Made by a program: the position numbers and the translations under genes. A stretch of DNA of 64,000 bases from CAVSWT01 sp963746735 (GTDB lineage Bacteria; Bacteroidota; Ignavibacteria; Ignavibacteriales; Ignavibacteriaceae), in NCBI GenBank assembly GCA_963746735.1, contig CAVVCO010000016.1:1-64000 (forward strand), in the 5' to 3' direction. This document shows, piece by piece, positions 36,245 through 46,442 of the stretch. Numbering within the stretch: position 1 is the stretch's first letter; each line of letters begins with the position of its first letter. Below the pieces are notes generated by a model, which was not told where the DNA came from, searched no databases, and was given only the letters and a program-made list of their open reading frames with translations.

Positions 36245-37366
36245 ATGAAAAATATAACAATAAATTATGTTTTCTTTTTATTGTTTATAATCCTGCCAAT
36301 GTTAAGCTGCAGCGATAAAATTTCAGACCCTGTTACTGAATTTACAGTAAGAGGAAAAGTTCTTTACAAAAATTCTGCTCTTGTTAATGCCCATGTAAGT
36401 TTGGACAAGACTGCAAACTATTCAGCTAATACCGATACAGAAGGTAATTTTGAAATTTCTAATGTTCCTAAAGGAACCTATGAAATGAAGATTTCTAAAA
36501 ACTTATCTGAAGGTAATTTTACAGAAATAAATCAAAATGTAGCTGTAACAGGTGATTTAAATTTATCTGAATTACAATTACCAAAAGCTGTATATCTCTA
36601 TCAACCTTCAAACATTACTTCTTCATCGGTTGGGGTATTCTGGTCTCCTACAGATGCGATTGATTTTCGAGAGTATAAAATTTACAGGCATGATACTCCT
36701 GGTTTGGATGAAACTACAGGCACGCTCGTATATGTTGCAACTTCAATAAATGATACTTCTTTTGTTGATACAGAACTTTTTGAATCAACAACTTACTATT
36801 ATAGAATATATGTGATGAATGATTTTGGAAGGTTAGGTGGGAGTAATATAGCTTCTTCAAAAACCCTTATAAAAAATTTAATTAAGAATGGAGATTTTGA
36901 ATCTTATGATGATTTCAAAAGACCAACAGACTGGTTAAATGAAAATGATATCTGGTATGTTAGCGATCAAAATTTTCAAAACGGTAACTACGGTTTAAGA
37001 GGAGAGCGAAATGCATATTTAGTTGAATTAGGTCCCGGAGCTTCATTAAGGCAGTATATTTCATATACATCAATTGTGCCTGGTAAACAATACATTTTTT
37101 CTTTTTCTTATGATGTAGAAAATCTTGGAGGCAATTCCACTCTTCGTGTTGGTTTAGGTAGAAATGTTCAGGACCAATATAGTATTTGTTATGATGTTAT
37201 AGATGCAACTGCTTCATCTGGCTGGCAGAATTATTCATTTACTTTTACTGCTCCAACGTTGAATGAAGATCTTGTTGTGAGTTGTTATGTCGAAACAAAT
37301 GTGCCATACAATGGGGAACCTTGGATAATGTGGTTGGATAATTTTGAATTAAAAAGGACAGAGTAG
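36245..37366 (+). CDS. Lipoprotein with carboxypeptidase-like, FN3 and CBM domains
   Basis: A 373-aa lipoprotein (lipobox 'LPMLSCSD', Cys22). Domain order: a carboxypeptidase-regulatory-like beta-sandwich ('VRGKVLYKNSALVNAHVSLD', 'GNFEISNVPKGTYEMKIS'), a fibronectin type III domain ('SVGVFWSPTDAIDFREYKIY', 'TYYYRIYVMNDFG'), and a C-terminal galactose-binding-like or CBM4/9-like domain ('LIKNGDFESYDDFKRPTDWL', 'QYISYTSIVPGKQYIFSFSY', 'WIMWLDNFEL'). It begins 21 bp after the barrel-hydrolase gene, so the two may form a pair: one cuts and one holds a glycan at the cell surface (inference). There is no T9SS domain. Confidence 0.82.
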   Translation: MKNITINYVFFLLFIILPMLSCSDKISDPVTEFTVRGKVLYKNSALVNAHVSLDKTANYSANTDTEGNFEISNVPKGTYEMKISKNLSEGNFTEINQNVAVTGDLNLSELQLPKAVYLYQPSNITSSSVGVFWSPTDAIDFREYKIYRHDTPGLDETTGTLVYVATSINDTSFVDTELFESTTYYYRIYVMNDFGRLGGSNIASSKTLIKNLIKNGDFESYDDFKRPTDWLNENDIWYVSDQNFQNGNYGLRGERNAYLVELGPGASLRQYISYTSIVPGKQYIFSFSYDVENLGGNSTLRVGLGRNVQDQYSICYDVIDATASSGWQNYSFTFTAPTLNEDLVVSCYVETNVPYNGEPWIMWLDNFELKRTE

Positions 37367-37416
37367 AATGTGTAATGAAGTTTTATTAATTAAATTTATA
37401 TAATTAAAAAAATGAT

Positions 37417-38334
37417 ATGAAAAAATCAGTTTTGCTTTATCTTCTTATTTTTATTCTTTCTCAAAAGTTATTTGCACAATCCGATTCCCTCTATGATCTT
37501 TTTCCATTAGCAAAAGGGACGCAATATTCGTACACTTATCAATTTTCTGATACAACTTATTGGGTAAGTATTCTTGAATCAATACAAAATGATTCTGGTT
37601 CAGTAACTTATTTAATTAAAGATTCCACTTTAAATGGAAATGAAATTGATTGGTTAGTTGAGCAAAAAAAAGAGTTAATGAGGCACTTGGTACTTTATAA
37701 TTTTGATAATTCTAATATTGATTCAATATACAGGATTGAACAAATTGATGAATTTAATTTAACCGAATCATTATATGGTAATCATCAGATTACAGCTCAT
37801 CCGCCATGGAATTCAGATACCTATGCAAGTGTTTATTCCCCTTTGTACTTACCTGTTGTAGATTCAATTTTTAGATATCAGAATAAATCCGCATCTTTAA
37901 CTTTTTTTAATGATCTATTTAGTTATGATTCATTATGGTTTGATAATAGAGGATTATTTAGAAGAAATTCTTACAATAGTTTTAGTAGTAATCATAGAGA
38001 TTATGACTATACAAAAATAAGTTTAGATAGTATTACCGTTGGGATTCGACATCAAAAACACACGTTCCCAGAAATGTTTTATCTCTCTCAGAACTATCCA
38101 AACCCATTCAATCCAATTACAACCATAGAGTATTCAATTCCGAAACAATCACTCGTTACCATTAAGGTATTTGATTTACTTGGAAGAGAAGTGGCAACTC
38201 TTGTTAATGAAGAAAAACCAGCAGGGAATTATATAGTTAATTTTAATGGAATTAATTTATCAACCGGTATATATTTTTATAGGCTTGAAGCAGATAGTTA
38301 TATTGCGGTTAAAAAACTTTTACTCTTAAAATAG
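37417..38334 (+). CDS. T9SS type A protein, unknown N-terminal domain
   Basis: A 305-aa exported protein. Signal peptide 'SVLLYLLIFILSQKLFAQ'; a beta-rich domain of about 190 residues ('FPLAKGTQYSYTYQFSDTTY', 'WVSILESIQNDSGSVTYLIK') that I do not recognise; then a complete type IX sorting domain ('LSQNYPNPFNPITTIEYS', 'VFDLLGREVATLVNEEKPAG', 'VKKLLLLK'). The opening domain has the look of the many small beta-sandwich proteins that report on string or time values in this phylum, but no activity can be assigned. The gene is 15 bp before 38350 and likely co-transcribed. Confidence 0.82.
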   Translation: MKKSVLLYLLIFILSQKLFAQSDSLYDLFPLAKGTQYSYTYQFSDTTYWVSILESIQNDSGSVTYLIKDSTLNGNEIDWLVEQKKELMRHLVLYNFDNSNIDSIYRIEQIDEFNLTESLYGNHQITAHPPWNSDTYASVYSPLYLPVVDSIFRYQNKSASLTFFNDLFSYDSLWFDNRGLFRRNSYNSFSSNHRDYDYTKISLDSITVGIRHQKHTFPEMFYLSQNYPNPFNPITTIEYSIPKQSLVTIKVFDLLGREVATLVNEEKPAGNYIVNFNGINLSTGIYFYRLEADSYIAVKKLLLLK

Positions 38335-38349
38335 TATTCAGGAATTCGT

Positions 38350-40551
38350 ATGGGAAAATTATTTTGTTTAATAATTACTTCTATTATTTTCCAATTAAAT
38401 ATATCCGCACAATCGGGTTGGGTACCACAGCAAAGTGGAACAACTGAAGCACTTACAGGAGTAAAATTTGTTACAAAAAACAGAGGAATAGTTATTAGCG
38501 ATAAAAATTCCATCCTAAGGACCACCAATGGTGGTAAAAATTGGGAATTACTACCTGCAATATCAGAGAAAATATCAAATTTATCATTTCGCGATACAAA
38601 TACTGTATTTATTATAACTACTAGTGGTACAATTATGCGATCAGATGATTTTGGTTTATCATGGGTAGAAAATTTCACTGGTAAAAATATGAATTTCATG
38701 AAAATTTCTTTTATAAGTGAAAGAGAAGGAATATTATTAGGTTATGATAATAACTTTCTAACGATATTGTTTACAAAAGATGGAGGTAACAGCTGGATCG
38801 AATCCTCCTTTGGACAGTATAATTTTTATCCTGCTGGTTTAGCATTTCTGGATTCTAATAACATTATGATTTTTGATTATTATGGTTCTATTCTGCATTC
38901 ATTAGACTCAGGAAATATCTGGAAAGTTGAAAAAGTTGATTCAGTCGCAGGACCTTTTAGCTTAGCATCTTTATCATTTGCTAACGCCAAAGTTGGCATT
39001 GTGGTTTCGAACTTTACAATAACATCGCAAAAATTTTCTGCATTTTATAAAACTACTAATGGAGGACTAACCTGGATACAGGGTTATTCTCCTAATTATC
39101 CTGGTTTTGGTACAAGTATAGATTGTATTACAGCTGATAACTATTCAGTTATTTTCAATGGGGAGATATTAAAGACTACCAATGGGGGTAAAAATTGGCT
39201 TGTTCAAAATAGTATTGCTAGCGCCAGTCTCCCAATGTCTGCTTTATCCTTTATCGATACTGTGAACGGTTTTGCAGTAGGTAAAAACGGAACAATATTA
39301 CATACAATAACAGGCGGTAATACCACCGATAGTCAATGGGAGGTTGTGAATAGTGTTACAGGAAGGTTCACAGGTGTATCTTTTGCAAACGATAGTATTG
39401 TATTTGCTGTTGGTGATCCTGATTTAATAATTAAATCAATTGATAGAGGCATTTCATGGCATAATATTGTTCCTGAAGAATATTATACCTATTATGTCCA
39501 CTATTCAGACGTTGAGTTTACTACTGGCGGTTTTGGTGTTGTGTTGAGTAATGATGGGGCCAGTTATATTTTGATTACTACTGATTTTGGAAACAACTGG
39601 ACTATATTAAGAAATGAAAATGGGGATTCTTTTAGTTTAAGTTTTTTAAATTCAAATTATTGTTCAATAGTTGGTGAATGGGGATTTCTCTGGCACACTT
39701 CAGATGGTTTTAAGAGTTGGGATACTCAAAACAGTGGAATAGAATATACATTACGTGATATTGATTTAGTATCAAAAAATGTTGGTTATGCTGTTGGAGA
39801 TCAGGGGACCATAATAACCACAACAAATGGAGGTTCAAAGTGGCTTCATAAATATCATAGTAGTACAATTAATTTTAGGAGTGTAAGTTTCGTTGATGAA
39901 AATTATGGAACAATTGTCGGGGAAAACGGGATAATTCTTCATACAAGTAATGGAGGTAAGTATTGGACAACTCAATTAAGTGGTACATCATCAACTCTTA
40001 CGGATGTTCTATTATCCAATTATAATGATGGCATTATTGTTGGCGGTTCAGGAACAATTCTTCGTACAACAAACGGAGGCAAAGATTGGATTAAGGAGAA
40101 AGTAAATACCGGGGCCGAAATTTTAAAAGTTGCTATAAAGGACTCAATAGTATTAGCTGTAGGAAGAGGGGTTATTATCCGTTATACAAAATGGCCGATG
40201 AAAATCGATACAACTTCAACAGATTCGACTTTTACAGATTCAACTTTTACAGATTCAACTTTTACAGATTCAACTTTAACAATTCCTACAGAATACAATT
40301 TAAAACAGAATTATCCCAATCCTTTCAATCCAAGTACAACAATAGAATTTTCAATTCCAAATAAATCTTTCGTGACGTTAAAAGTTTATGATGTACTTGG
40401 AAGAGAAGTAGCAACTTTAGTTAATGAAGAAAAACTGTCAGGGAATTATAAAGTTAATTTTAATGGAAGTGGTTTATCAAGCGGAATTTATTTTTATAGA
40501 ATGAATGCGGGTGATGTTATAAATACTATGAAAATGATTTTAATCAAATGA
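38350..40551 (+). CDS. Large YCF48-repeat T9SS protein
   Basis: A 733-aa secreted protein. A signal peptide ('LFCLIITSIIFQLNISAQ') is followed by about 12 YCF48-like repeats such as 'RTTNGGKNWELLP', 'FTKDGGNSWIESS', 'KTTNGGLTWIQGY', 'TTTNGGSKWLHKY' and 'RTTNGGKDWIKEK', enough for two seven-bladed propellers. A Thr/Ser-rich linker of four TDSTF units follows at about residue 624-643, then a type IX sorting domain ('LKQNYPNPFNPSTTIEFS', 'VYDVLGREVATLVNEEKLSG'). YCF48 is a photosystem assembly factor in cyanobacteria; here the repeats are just a propeller scaffold on the surface. It ends the secreted-protein run; a 360-bp gap follows. Confidence 0.88.
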   Translation: MGKLFCLIITSIIFQLNISAQSGWVPQQSGTTEALTGVKFVTKNRGIVISDKNSILRTTNGGKNWELLPAISEKISNLSFRDTNTVFIITTSGTIMRSDDFGLSWVENFTGKNMNFMKISFISEREGILLGYDNNFLTILFTKDGGNSWIESSFGQYNFYPAGLAFLDSNNIMIFDYYGSILHSLDSGNIWKVEKVDSVAGPFSLASLSFANAKVGIVVSNFTITSQKFSAFYKTTNGGLTWIQGYSPNYPGFGTSIDCITADNYSVIFNGEILKTTNGGKNWLVQNSIASASLPMSALSFIDTVNGFAVGKNGTILHTITGGNTTDSQWEVVNSVTGRFTGVSFANDSIVFAVGDPDLIIKSIDRGISWHNIVPEEYYTYYVHYSDVEFTTGGFGVVLSNDGASYILITTDFGNNWTILRNENGDSFSLSFLNSNYCSIVGEWGFLWHTSDGFKSWDTQNSGIEYTLRDIDLVSKNVGYAVGDQGTIITTTNGGSKWLHKYHSSTINFRSVSFVDENYGTIVGENGIILHTSNGGKYWTTQLSGTSSTLTDVLLSNYNDGIIVGGSGTILRTTNGGKDWIKEKVNTGAEILKVAIKDSIVLAVGRGVIIRYTKWPMKIDTTSTDSTFTDSTFTDSTFTDSTLTIPTEYNLKQNYPNPFNPSTTIEFSIPNKSFVTLKVYDVLGREVATLVNEEKLSGNYKVNFNGSGLSSGIYFYRMNAGDVINTMKMILIK
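40219..40278 (+). repeat. Four 15-bp tandem repeats coding TDSTF linker
   Basis: The unit ACAGATTCAACTTTT is repeated four times in frame (40219, 40234, 40249, 40264), with one base change in the first copy and one in the last. It codes a Thr/Asp/Ser/Phe linker between propeller and sorting domain. Near-identical units mean recent expansion, and copy number may vary between strains. Confidence 0.9.
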
Positions 40552-40914
40552 ATTATTGAAAACAAAAAGACAACTTATTGGAATATATGGTTTGTATCGA
40601 ACATCATCTATATAGTAGATAAAATATAGTAATCATAAATACTTTCCACAGAATTAAAAACGAGAGAAATATTATTGGTTTTCAGTACTAATAAAGATAA
40701 GTTATGCGTTAATGAAAGTAATTTCCAAAATTATTATCTTTGTGTCATATTATCTTTTTATTTGAGTATTTAAGGTCTATGCATGGGTGATAACTATATA
40801 ATAACAAATCGAAGAAAACTTATAGATATTATGTGAATAGATATAAGTTCAAATCGTATATTATTAAATGAAAAAATGTTTTACAAAATGGACTATGGAT
40901 TAAGAGTATAAAAT
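40552..40914. other. 363-bp gap before the polysaccharide cluster
   Basis: I see no gene, RNA or strong hairpin. The stretch is AT-rich and marks the border between the secreted-protein genes and the polysaccharide cluster, so it should contain the promoter of the FkbM gene. No ops/JUMPstart-like element was recognised. Confidence 0.45.
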
Positions 40915-41808
40915 ATGCTTCTACGTATTCTGCGATCATTTACAAAAATTTACCCGTTCTTGCATCCTCGTGGAAGTATTCTTAATAGATTGCCGGATGT
41001 ACCAAATGATTTTGGAACCTTTAAAGCAAGAAATGGCATAAAGTATGCAGCTTTTCCTAGCGGGCAAGACTATATTGTTAAAAATCTTTTTTGGTTCGGC
41101 GAATTTGAACCTTGGGTTACATCAATAATTGCTCGCTTAATTGAGCCAGGAGAAATTGTATGCGATATTGGAGCCAATATAGGAGATAGTGCTTTACAAA
41201 TTATTTCTTATTTGGGTTCATTTGGACATATTTATTGTTTCGAGCCAGTACCAATGTTACATGAATGCCTTAAAGAAAATTTGAAAGCTAATAATATTCC
41301 TAACATAACTTTAGTTCCTAAAGCGCTTTCCAATTTTTCTGGTAAATTAAATATGATAGTGTTAAAAAATCAGCCCGGGGGATCGAAAATTATAAATTAT
41401 GATAGTGACAATAATTCAGAAGATGAAAATATTGAAGTGGAAGTTACAACTTTTGATGAATGGTTAGATCAAAAAAGTATTACAAACATAGCAGTGTGTA
41501 AAATTGATGTAGAATGTCATGAATTGGAAGTTATTGAAGGAATGAAAAATTCATTGAAAGAGGGCAAAGTAGGGAGCATTGTTTTCGAGCGATTTACACA
41601 ACACATTGATTCTGATGTGGTAACTAATTTGTTGAGCGATTACAACTTTAAAATTTATAGAATTTACAAAAGTTTTCATAAAATACTTGTTTTAGAACAA
41701 TTTAGCAATAAAAAATATTTCAGAGGCACATTCGACCATGTTGCAGTTTTAAAAGGTAGTATATATGAAAAACGCTTAGAAAATCTCATCCTAAAAAAGA
41801 TGAGTTAG
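40915..41808 (+). CDS. FkbM-family methyltransferase
   Basis: A 297-aa SAM-dependent methyltransferase of the FkbM family, often found in O-antigen and exopolysaccharide clusters where it methylates sugar hydroxyls. The SAM site is 'IVCDIGANIGDSALQIISYL', followed by 'GHIYCFEPVPMLHECLKENL' and 'NITLVPKALSNFSGKLNM'. Later 'CKIDVECHELEVIEGMKNSL' is the family's catalytic region. The target sugar is unknown. It stands slightly apart from the rest of the cluster (437-bp gap). Confidence 0.9.
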   Translation: MLLRILRSFTKIYPFLHPRGSILNRLPDVPNDFGTFKARNGIKYAAFPSGQDYIVKNLFWFGEFEPWVTSIIARLIEPGEIVCDIGANIGDSALQIISYLGSFGHIYCFEPVPMLHECLKENLKANNIPNITLVPKALSNFSGKLNMIVLKNQPGGSKIINYDSDNNSEDENIEVEVTTFDEWLDQKSITNIAVCKIDVECHELEVIEGMKNSLKEGKVGSIVFERFTQHIDSDVVTNLLSDYNFKIYRIYKSFHKILVLEQFSNKKYFRGTFDHVAVLKGSIYEKRLENLILKKMS

Positions 41809-42245
41809 TAAAATATTAAATTTAAAAAATTATTGTAATTTATAGTGGTTATGTATATTCATTCTTGCTGACCAATTCAAATGATTTCATTTGAATTCCC
41901 AGGTAAAAACATTAAATTATTTTTATGAAATATATTTGTCATATTCGAATTTAAGTGTTACTAAAAATAATAGAAAAAATTTAAATTTCACTTTTTTAAT
42001 ATGAACATTAAATTTTAGTTAAAAAAGTTATGAAGGATAAAATAATTTATTTCATTCAAATTGAATATGACATTAATAATATAAGGATATTTTTTTATTA
42101 TAAATAAACACATTAACTTTGAAAACAGTTTTAAATTTAAAGGACTTCATGGATAATAGAGTCTAAATCATGAAGTTTTTTTACCTCATAATAATACCTC
42201 AAAAATATTAAATTTACATTTTTGAAATAAAACACTTGAAGCTAT
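41809..42245. other. 437-bp gap between FkbM and Wzz genes
   Basis: No gene is seen. The left part is plain AT-rich DNA. The right part holds a terminator-like hairpin (42144-42182), after which only about 60 bp remain before the Wzz gene. The distance from FkbM to that hairpin is long for a simple terminator, so a short non-coding transcript or leader regulating the polysaccharide operon is possible. Confidence 0.4.
42144..42182 (+). terminator. Terminator-like hairpin before the Wzz gene
   Basis: ACTTCATG (42144-42151) pairs perfectly with CATGAAGT (42169-42176), followed by a run of seven T. It could end the FkbM transcript or act as an attenuator in the leader of the polysaccharide operon. 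Confidence 0.7.
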
Positions 42246-43483
42246 ATGGAAAAAACTGATAGAACATTTACACAAAACAAATTAGAAGATTTTCTGATTG
42301 TACTTGTTAAATATAAAAAAAGCATTACTGTTAATGTTGTGGTTATTACTGTGGCTGCAATAATTATAAGTTTGATCATGCATAACAGGTACACTGCTGT
42401 TGCCTCGTTCATCTCTCCAAAGAAACAAGGTGGACTGTTTGGTAATATATCGGGCTTTTCTAGCACAATCAAAGATTTATCAAAAACTCTAGGGGGTATA
42501 GGGGGTGTTTCCGATGAAACTTATAATTACTTAGTAATTTTGAATAGTAGAACAGCATCTGAAAGGATTATAAATAAGTTTAATCTACGTGAAGTATACG
42601 ATATTGATAAAGATAAACCATATGAGGATGTTATAAATGAATTAGAAAACAATGTCGAATTTCACATGGAGGATGAAGGGAATATTACAATATCAGTCAA
42701 GGATAAAAGCCCACAAAGAGCAGCAGAAATGGCTAATTATTATATACTGATATTAAATGAAATAAGTACAAAATTAAGCGTGACAGAGGCCCGTAATAAT
42801 AGAGAATTCATTGAAAAAAGGTTTTTTCAGCTGCAGACAGATATTGCCAATATCGAGGATAGTTTAGAAAATTTTAGTAGAAAATATAATGTATTGGAAA
42901 TGAAAGAACAGATGAAAGCAGAAATAACAGCCGCTGCTGAATTAAAAGCTAAAACTGAAATAGCAAAAATTGAGAAAGATATACTTAAAAGTAACTACGG
43001 CGACGATAATCCCCTGGTTTACCAGGCAGAAATTAGGGTTAATGAATTAAATAAAAGATTAACTAGTATGAAATTTGGAGAAGATGATAATCTAAAGTCC
43101 TCCTTAAATTTATTTATTCCATTTGAAAAAGTGCCAGAAACTGGAATAGAATATGTAAAATTGATGAGAAACTATGAAATACAGACTAAGATATTGGAAT
43201 TTATTTATCCAATGTATGAACAAGCAAAAATGGAAGAACAAAAAGTACACCTGTTGTATTGGTAGTAGATAAAGCTATTCCTCCCGAGAAAAAATCCTCT
43301 CCCAAACGAACATTAATAGTTGTAGTTGCTTTCTTATTATCTTTTTTCTTTTCAGTCGGATTTGTACTAATAAAAGAATCTTACTCTTCCTTACAAGCAG
43401 ATGAGAACAGGTACAAAAAGATAAAAAATGGCATTATAGAACCTCTTAAAGCTGCATTAAGATTTAAAAAGAATAAAAATTAA
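42246..43483 (+). CDS. Wzz/chain-length-determinant family protein (one frameshift)
   Basis: A polysaccharide co-polymerase of about 412 aa after repair. The first membrane helix is at about 23-42 ('SITVNVVVITVAAIIISLIM'), followed by a periplasmic domain with the Wzz start ('RYTAVASFISPKKQGGLFGN') and a long coiled coil ('RFFQLQTDIANIEDSLENFS'). A second helix ends the protein ('RTLIVVVAFLLSFFFSVGFV'), preceded by the Pro-rich 'VVDKAIPPEKKSSPKR'. The frame stops at 43263-43265. Adding one A to the A run near 43235 gives 'EEQKSTPVVLVVDKA' and rejoins the end. No kinase domain is present, so it is Wzz-like rather than a tyrosine kinase. It sets polymer length with the O-antigen polymerase that follows 12 bp later. 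Confidence 0.88.
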
Positions 43484-43495
43484 AATAATATAGTA

Positions 43496-44854
43496 ATGAT
43501 CGCTGAGCTTTATAAAATTAAATATATTTTGCTAGTTGAGTTATCTTTACTCATTTTGTTTGCAATATATGGTTTTATCCCTTTTCTCGCATTAACATCT
43601 TTAATTTTATTAGTAATAACTCTTTTTCTAGCTTTTAATTTTCCAATTTTAGCGGTACATGTTTTAATTTTCTCCATATTAATGGATTCGCTTATCCCGA
43701 TGAAAAATTACTCTGGAAGGCCATCAATTTTATTCGTAGAATTTTTTTTGGTGGTATTAAGTGGGTTAGCATTTATCAGATTTTTATTAAATGTTGAAGG
43801 AAGGTCTAAATTACCCCTCGTAATTTTGATTTGGATTCCTTTTTTGTTGTGGATATTGACAACAGGTTTATTGGTTGGGGAGGATAAATTTAGAGTTATA
43901 AGTTATTTTAAAAACTATTATGGAGGTTTTTTTGCTTTTAGTTTAACTTATTATGCTATTAAAAATAAATTTCATTTAAAATCACTCCTAATAGGTATTA
44001 TCATTTGGGGTTTGCTTTTATCTTTATTTGAAATTAGAATATTATTTGATTTGGGAGGATTTGCAATAGGTATTGTTGGGTTATTCCTTAAGAAAAACCT
44101 TCTAACATTAGGCTGGGGGAGATCAAACTATTTGGCCGCATTTTTTGTGGTAATAATTCCTGTATCTATTGGATACCTTATGTATACAAAATCCAAAAGA
44201 TTAAAAATTTTTATAACCGCAACAATTATAATAATGTCTTTTGCAATGATTTTAACACTGTCAAGGGGCGGTATACTGGCACTTATTATTGCTCTATTTA
44301 TTCTATTTTCAAGGATCTTAAAAACCAGAACATTTGTACCGTTTCTTTTAGTGTTTTTATTGATTGCTATTATAGTTTTAGTTAATCCGCTTACATATGT
44401 ATTAATTGACAGAATATCTTCAATCGAGACAAGTGGTTCTTATTTTTCTAGAATTAATTTATACAAAGAAGTTTGGCGAATATTTTTGCAATATCCTATA
44501 ACTGGTGTGGGTCTAGGAAATTTAAGTTACCATGGCACTTTTATTTTACCCCCAGAAGCTTCACCTTCTGCACATAATATTTTTTTAGGTTCGTTGGGAG
44601 AAACAGGTATAGTTGGGACTATTTTTTATTTTACTTTTATTGGCACTTTGCTAGTGAATATTTATTCGCGTTTTAAAAACGAAAATGACTATGCATTAAA
44701 AATTTTTAAATGGTGCTTCATTGCTTCGATTTTAGGGGGATTAATACATTCTTTAGTAGAACCTACACTTGATGGGCTTCAGTTTTCTATTATATTTTAC
44801 ACTTTAGCTGCTGCTTACTTCAAATTGGACGTGTTAAAAACTTCGGGAACTTAA
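43496..44854 (+). CDS. O-antigen ligase/polymerase family membrane protein
   Basis: A 452-aa polytopic membrane protein with about 11-12 helices. The large periplasmic loop has the Wzy_C/WaaL-type marks 'RINLYKEVWRIFLQYPITGV', then 'GLGNLSYHGTF', 'SAHNIFLGSLGETGIVGTIF', with the conserved His and Glu/Gly pattern. These proteins either polymerise repeat units or join the polymer to lipid A core or protein; the sequence alone does not decide. It lies between the Wzz gene and the flippase gene, which favours a Wzy role. Confidence 0.85.
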   Translation: MIAELYKIKYILLVELSLLILFAIYGFIPFLALTSLILLVITLFLAFNFPILAVHVLIFSILMDSLIPMKNYSGRPSILFVEFFLVVLSGLAFIRFLLNVEGRSKLPLVILIWIPFLLWILTTGLLVGEDKFRVISYFKNYYGGFFAFSLTYYAIKNKFHLKSLLIGIIIWGLLLSLFEIRILFDLGGFAIGIVGLFLKKNLLTLGWGRSNYLAAFFVVIIPVSIGYLMYTKSKRLKIFITATIIIMSFAMILTLSRGGILALIIALFILFSRILKTRTFVPFLLVFLLIAIIVLVNPLTYVLIDRISSIETSGSYFSRINLYKEVWRIFLQYPITGVGLGNLSYHGTFILPPEASPSAHNIFLGSLGETGIVGTIFYFTFIGTLLVNIYSRFKNENDYALKIFKWCFIASILGGLIHSLVEPTLDGLQFSIIFYTLAAAYFKLDVLKTSGT

Positions 44855-44874
44855 TATAGAAAATAAATAAAATA

Positions 44875-46401
44875 TTGAAATTTAAATTGGAAAAATCCGA
44901 AGATAGAAGTAAAAATTATAGTGGAAAAACTATTGCTAAAAATACTATTTATAATCTTTTAGGTTATGGCATTCCCCTCATTTTTGCATTAGTTATTATT
45001 CCTTTTCTGATTAAGGGATTAGGAACTGAAAAATTTGGAATACTTAGCTTAGCATGGGTGGTTATAGGTTATTTTAGTTTTTTTGATTTTGGAATAGGGC
45101 GTGCTTTAACTAAAATTGTTGCTGAAAAGATAGGAGCAAATAAGACCGATGAGATTTCTGGTTTATTTTGGACATCATTCTTTTTAATGTTAGTTATTAG
45201 TTTTTTAGGTACAATCATATTATTTTTTTTTACTCCATCTTTAGTTCACAATTTTATTAAAATTTCAAAACCGTTACAATCGGAAACACTAAAGACTTTT
45301 TACCTTTTGGCATTATCTATTCCGATAGTAACTACGACTACTGGGCTAAGGGGAGTATTAGAAGCATATCAAAGATTCGGGATAATAAATATTATTAGAA
45401 CTTTACTTGGATTGTCCATGTTTTTTGTACCGCTTATCTGTTTAATTTTTACAAATAGTCTGTTTTGGATAGTTTTATCCTTGATAATTATTAGGATTTT
45501 AGTATGGTTGCTTTATTTTTTACAGTGTTTAAAATTAAATTTTAACTTAAAGAGCAAAGTATATTTTGAATCAAAATTAATTAAACCAATTTTAAAATTA
45601 AGCTCCTGGATGACGGTCTCAAACATAATCGGTCCACTAATAATATATTTAGATAGATTTTTAATCGGAGCTTTGGTTTCAGCTACTGCAATAGCCTATT
45701 ATGCAACGCCATATGAGGCTGTTACCAAATTATTACTTGTCCCAGGGGCATTGATTGGTGTTTTATTTCCTGCTTTTTCTGCAAGTTATTTAAATAATCC
45801 TGAGCACACTAAAAAATTATCAATAAGAGCAGTTAAATATATTTTTATTTTTTTGTTCCCAATTGTTCTTACAATTATAACCTTTGCCAATGAGGGAATG
45901 GGACTATGGTTAGGAAAAAAATTCGCTGAAAATAGTTCTCTTATTTTGCAACTATTAGCAGCAGGCGTTCTTTTTAATGGCATGGCATATATACCATTTG
46001 CTTTTTTACAAGGTATTGGAAGACCAGATATAACAGCAAAAATAAATTTAATAGAATTACCTTTTTATTTTATTGCAATGTGGTTTGCTATTAAACATTT
46101 TGGAATTAATGGCGCAGCATTGGTTTGGTTGTTAAGGATGTTTTTAGATGCCCTAATATTATTTTTCTTTGCCCAAAAACAAATTTCAGTTAAGATTGAA
46201 TTTAAATTTAAATTGAGTAATTTCTTTATTTTCACTCTAATGATTATTTCAATCATACCTGTTTTAATGAGTGGAATTAGTTATAAAATTATTTCTATAC
46301 TAATAATTATTTTAGCCTTCATAATTATATCTTGGAAATATCTTTTGTTAGATGAAGAGAGGATGTTTTTAATTTCCCGTATGAAAATATATAAGTCATA
46401 A
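44875..46401 (+). CDS. Wzx-type flippase (polysaccharide biosynthesis protein)
   Basis: A 508-aa MOP-superfamily transporter with about 13-14 helices. The start is a TTG at 44875; the amino end 'KNTIYNLLGYGIPLIFALVI' and 'LGTEKFGILSLAWVVIGYFS' is the family opening. The middle has 'WMTVSNIIGPLIIYLDRFLI' and the end 'GRPDITAKINLIELPFYFIA'. It turns lipid-linked repeat units across the inner membrane for the polymerase gene upstream. A second flippase gene in the window (57247) belongs to a different branch. Confidence 0.88.
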   Translation: MKFKLEKSEDRSKNYSGKTIAKNTIYNLLGYGIPLIFALVIIPFLIKGLGTEKFGILSLAWVVIGYFSFFDFGIGRALTKIVAEKIGANKTDEISGLFWTSFFLMLVISFLGTIILFFFTPSLVHNFIKISKPLQSETLKTFYLLALSIPIVTTTTGLRGVLEAYQRFGIINIIRTLLGLSMFFVPLICLIFTNSLFWIVLSLIIIRILVWLLYFLQCLKLNFNLKSKVYFESKLIKPILKLSSWMTVSNIIGPLIIYLDRFLIGALVSATAIAYYATPYEAVTKLLLVPGALIGVLFPAFSASYLNNPEHTKKLSIRAVKYIFIFLFPIVLTIITFANEGMGLWLGKKFAENSSLILQLLAAGVLFNGMAYIPFAFLQGIGRPDITAKINLIELPFYFIAMWFAIKHFGINGAALVWLLRMFLDALILFFFAQKQISVKIEFKFKLSNFFIFTLMIISIIPVLMSGISYKIISILIIILAFIIISWKYLLLDEERMFLISRMKIYKS

Positions 46402-46442
46402 ATAAATTTGTTTAAAATTTACAATCAACAGATTGATTTGTT

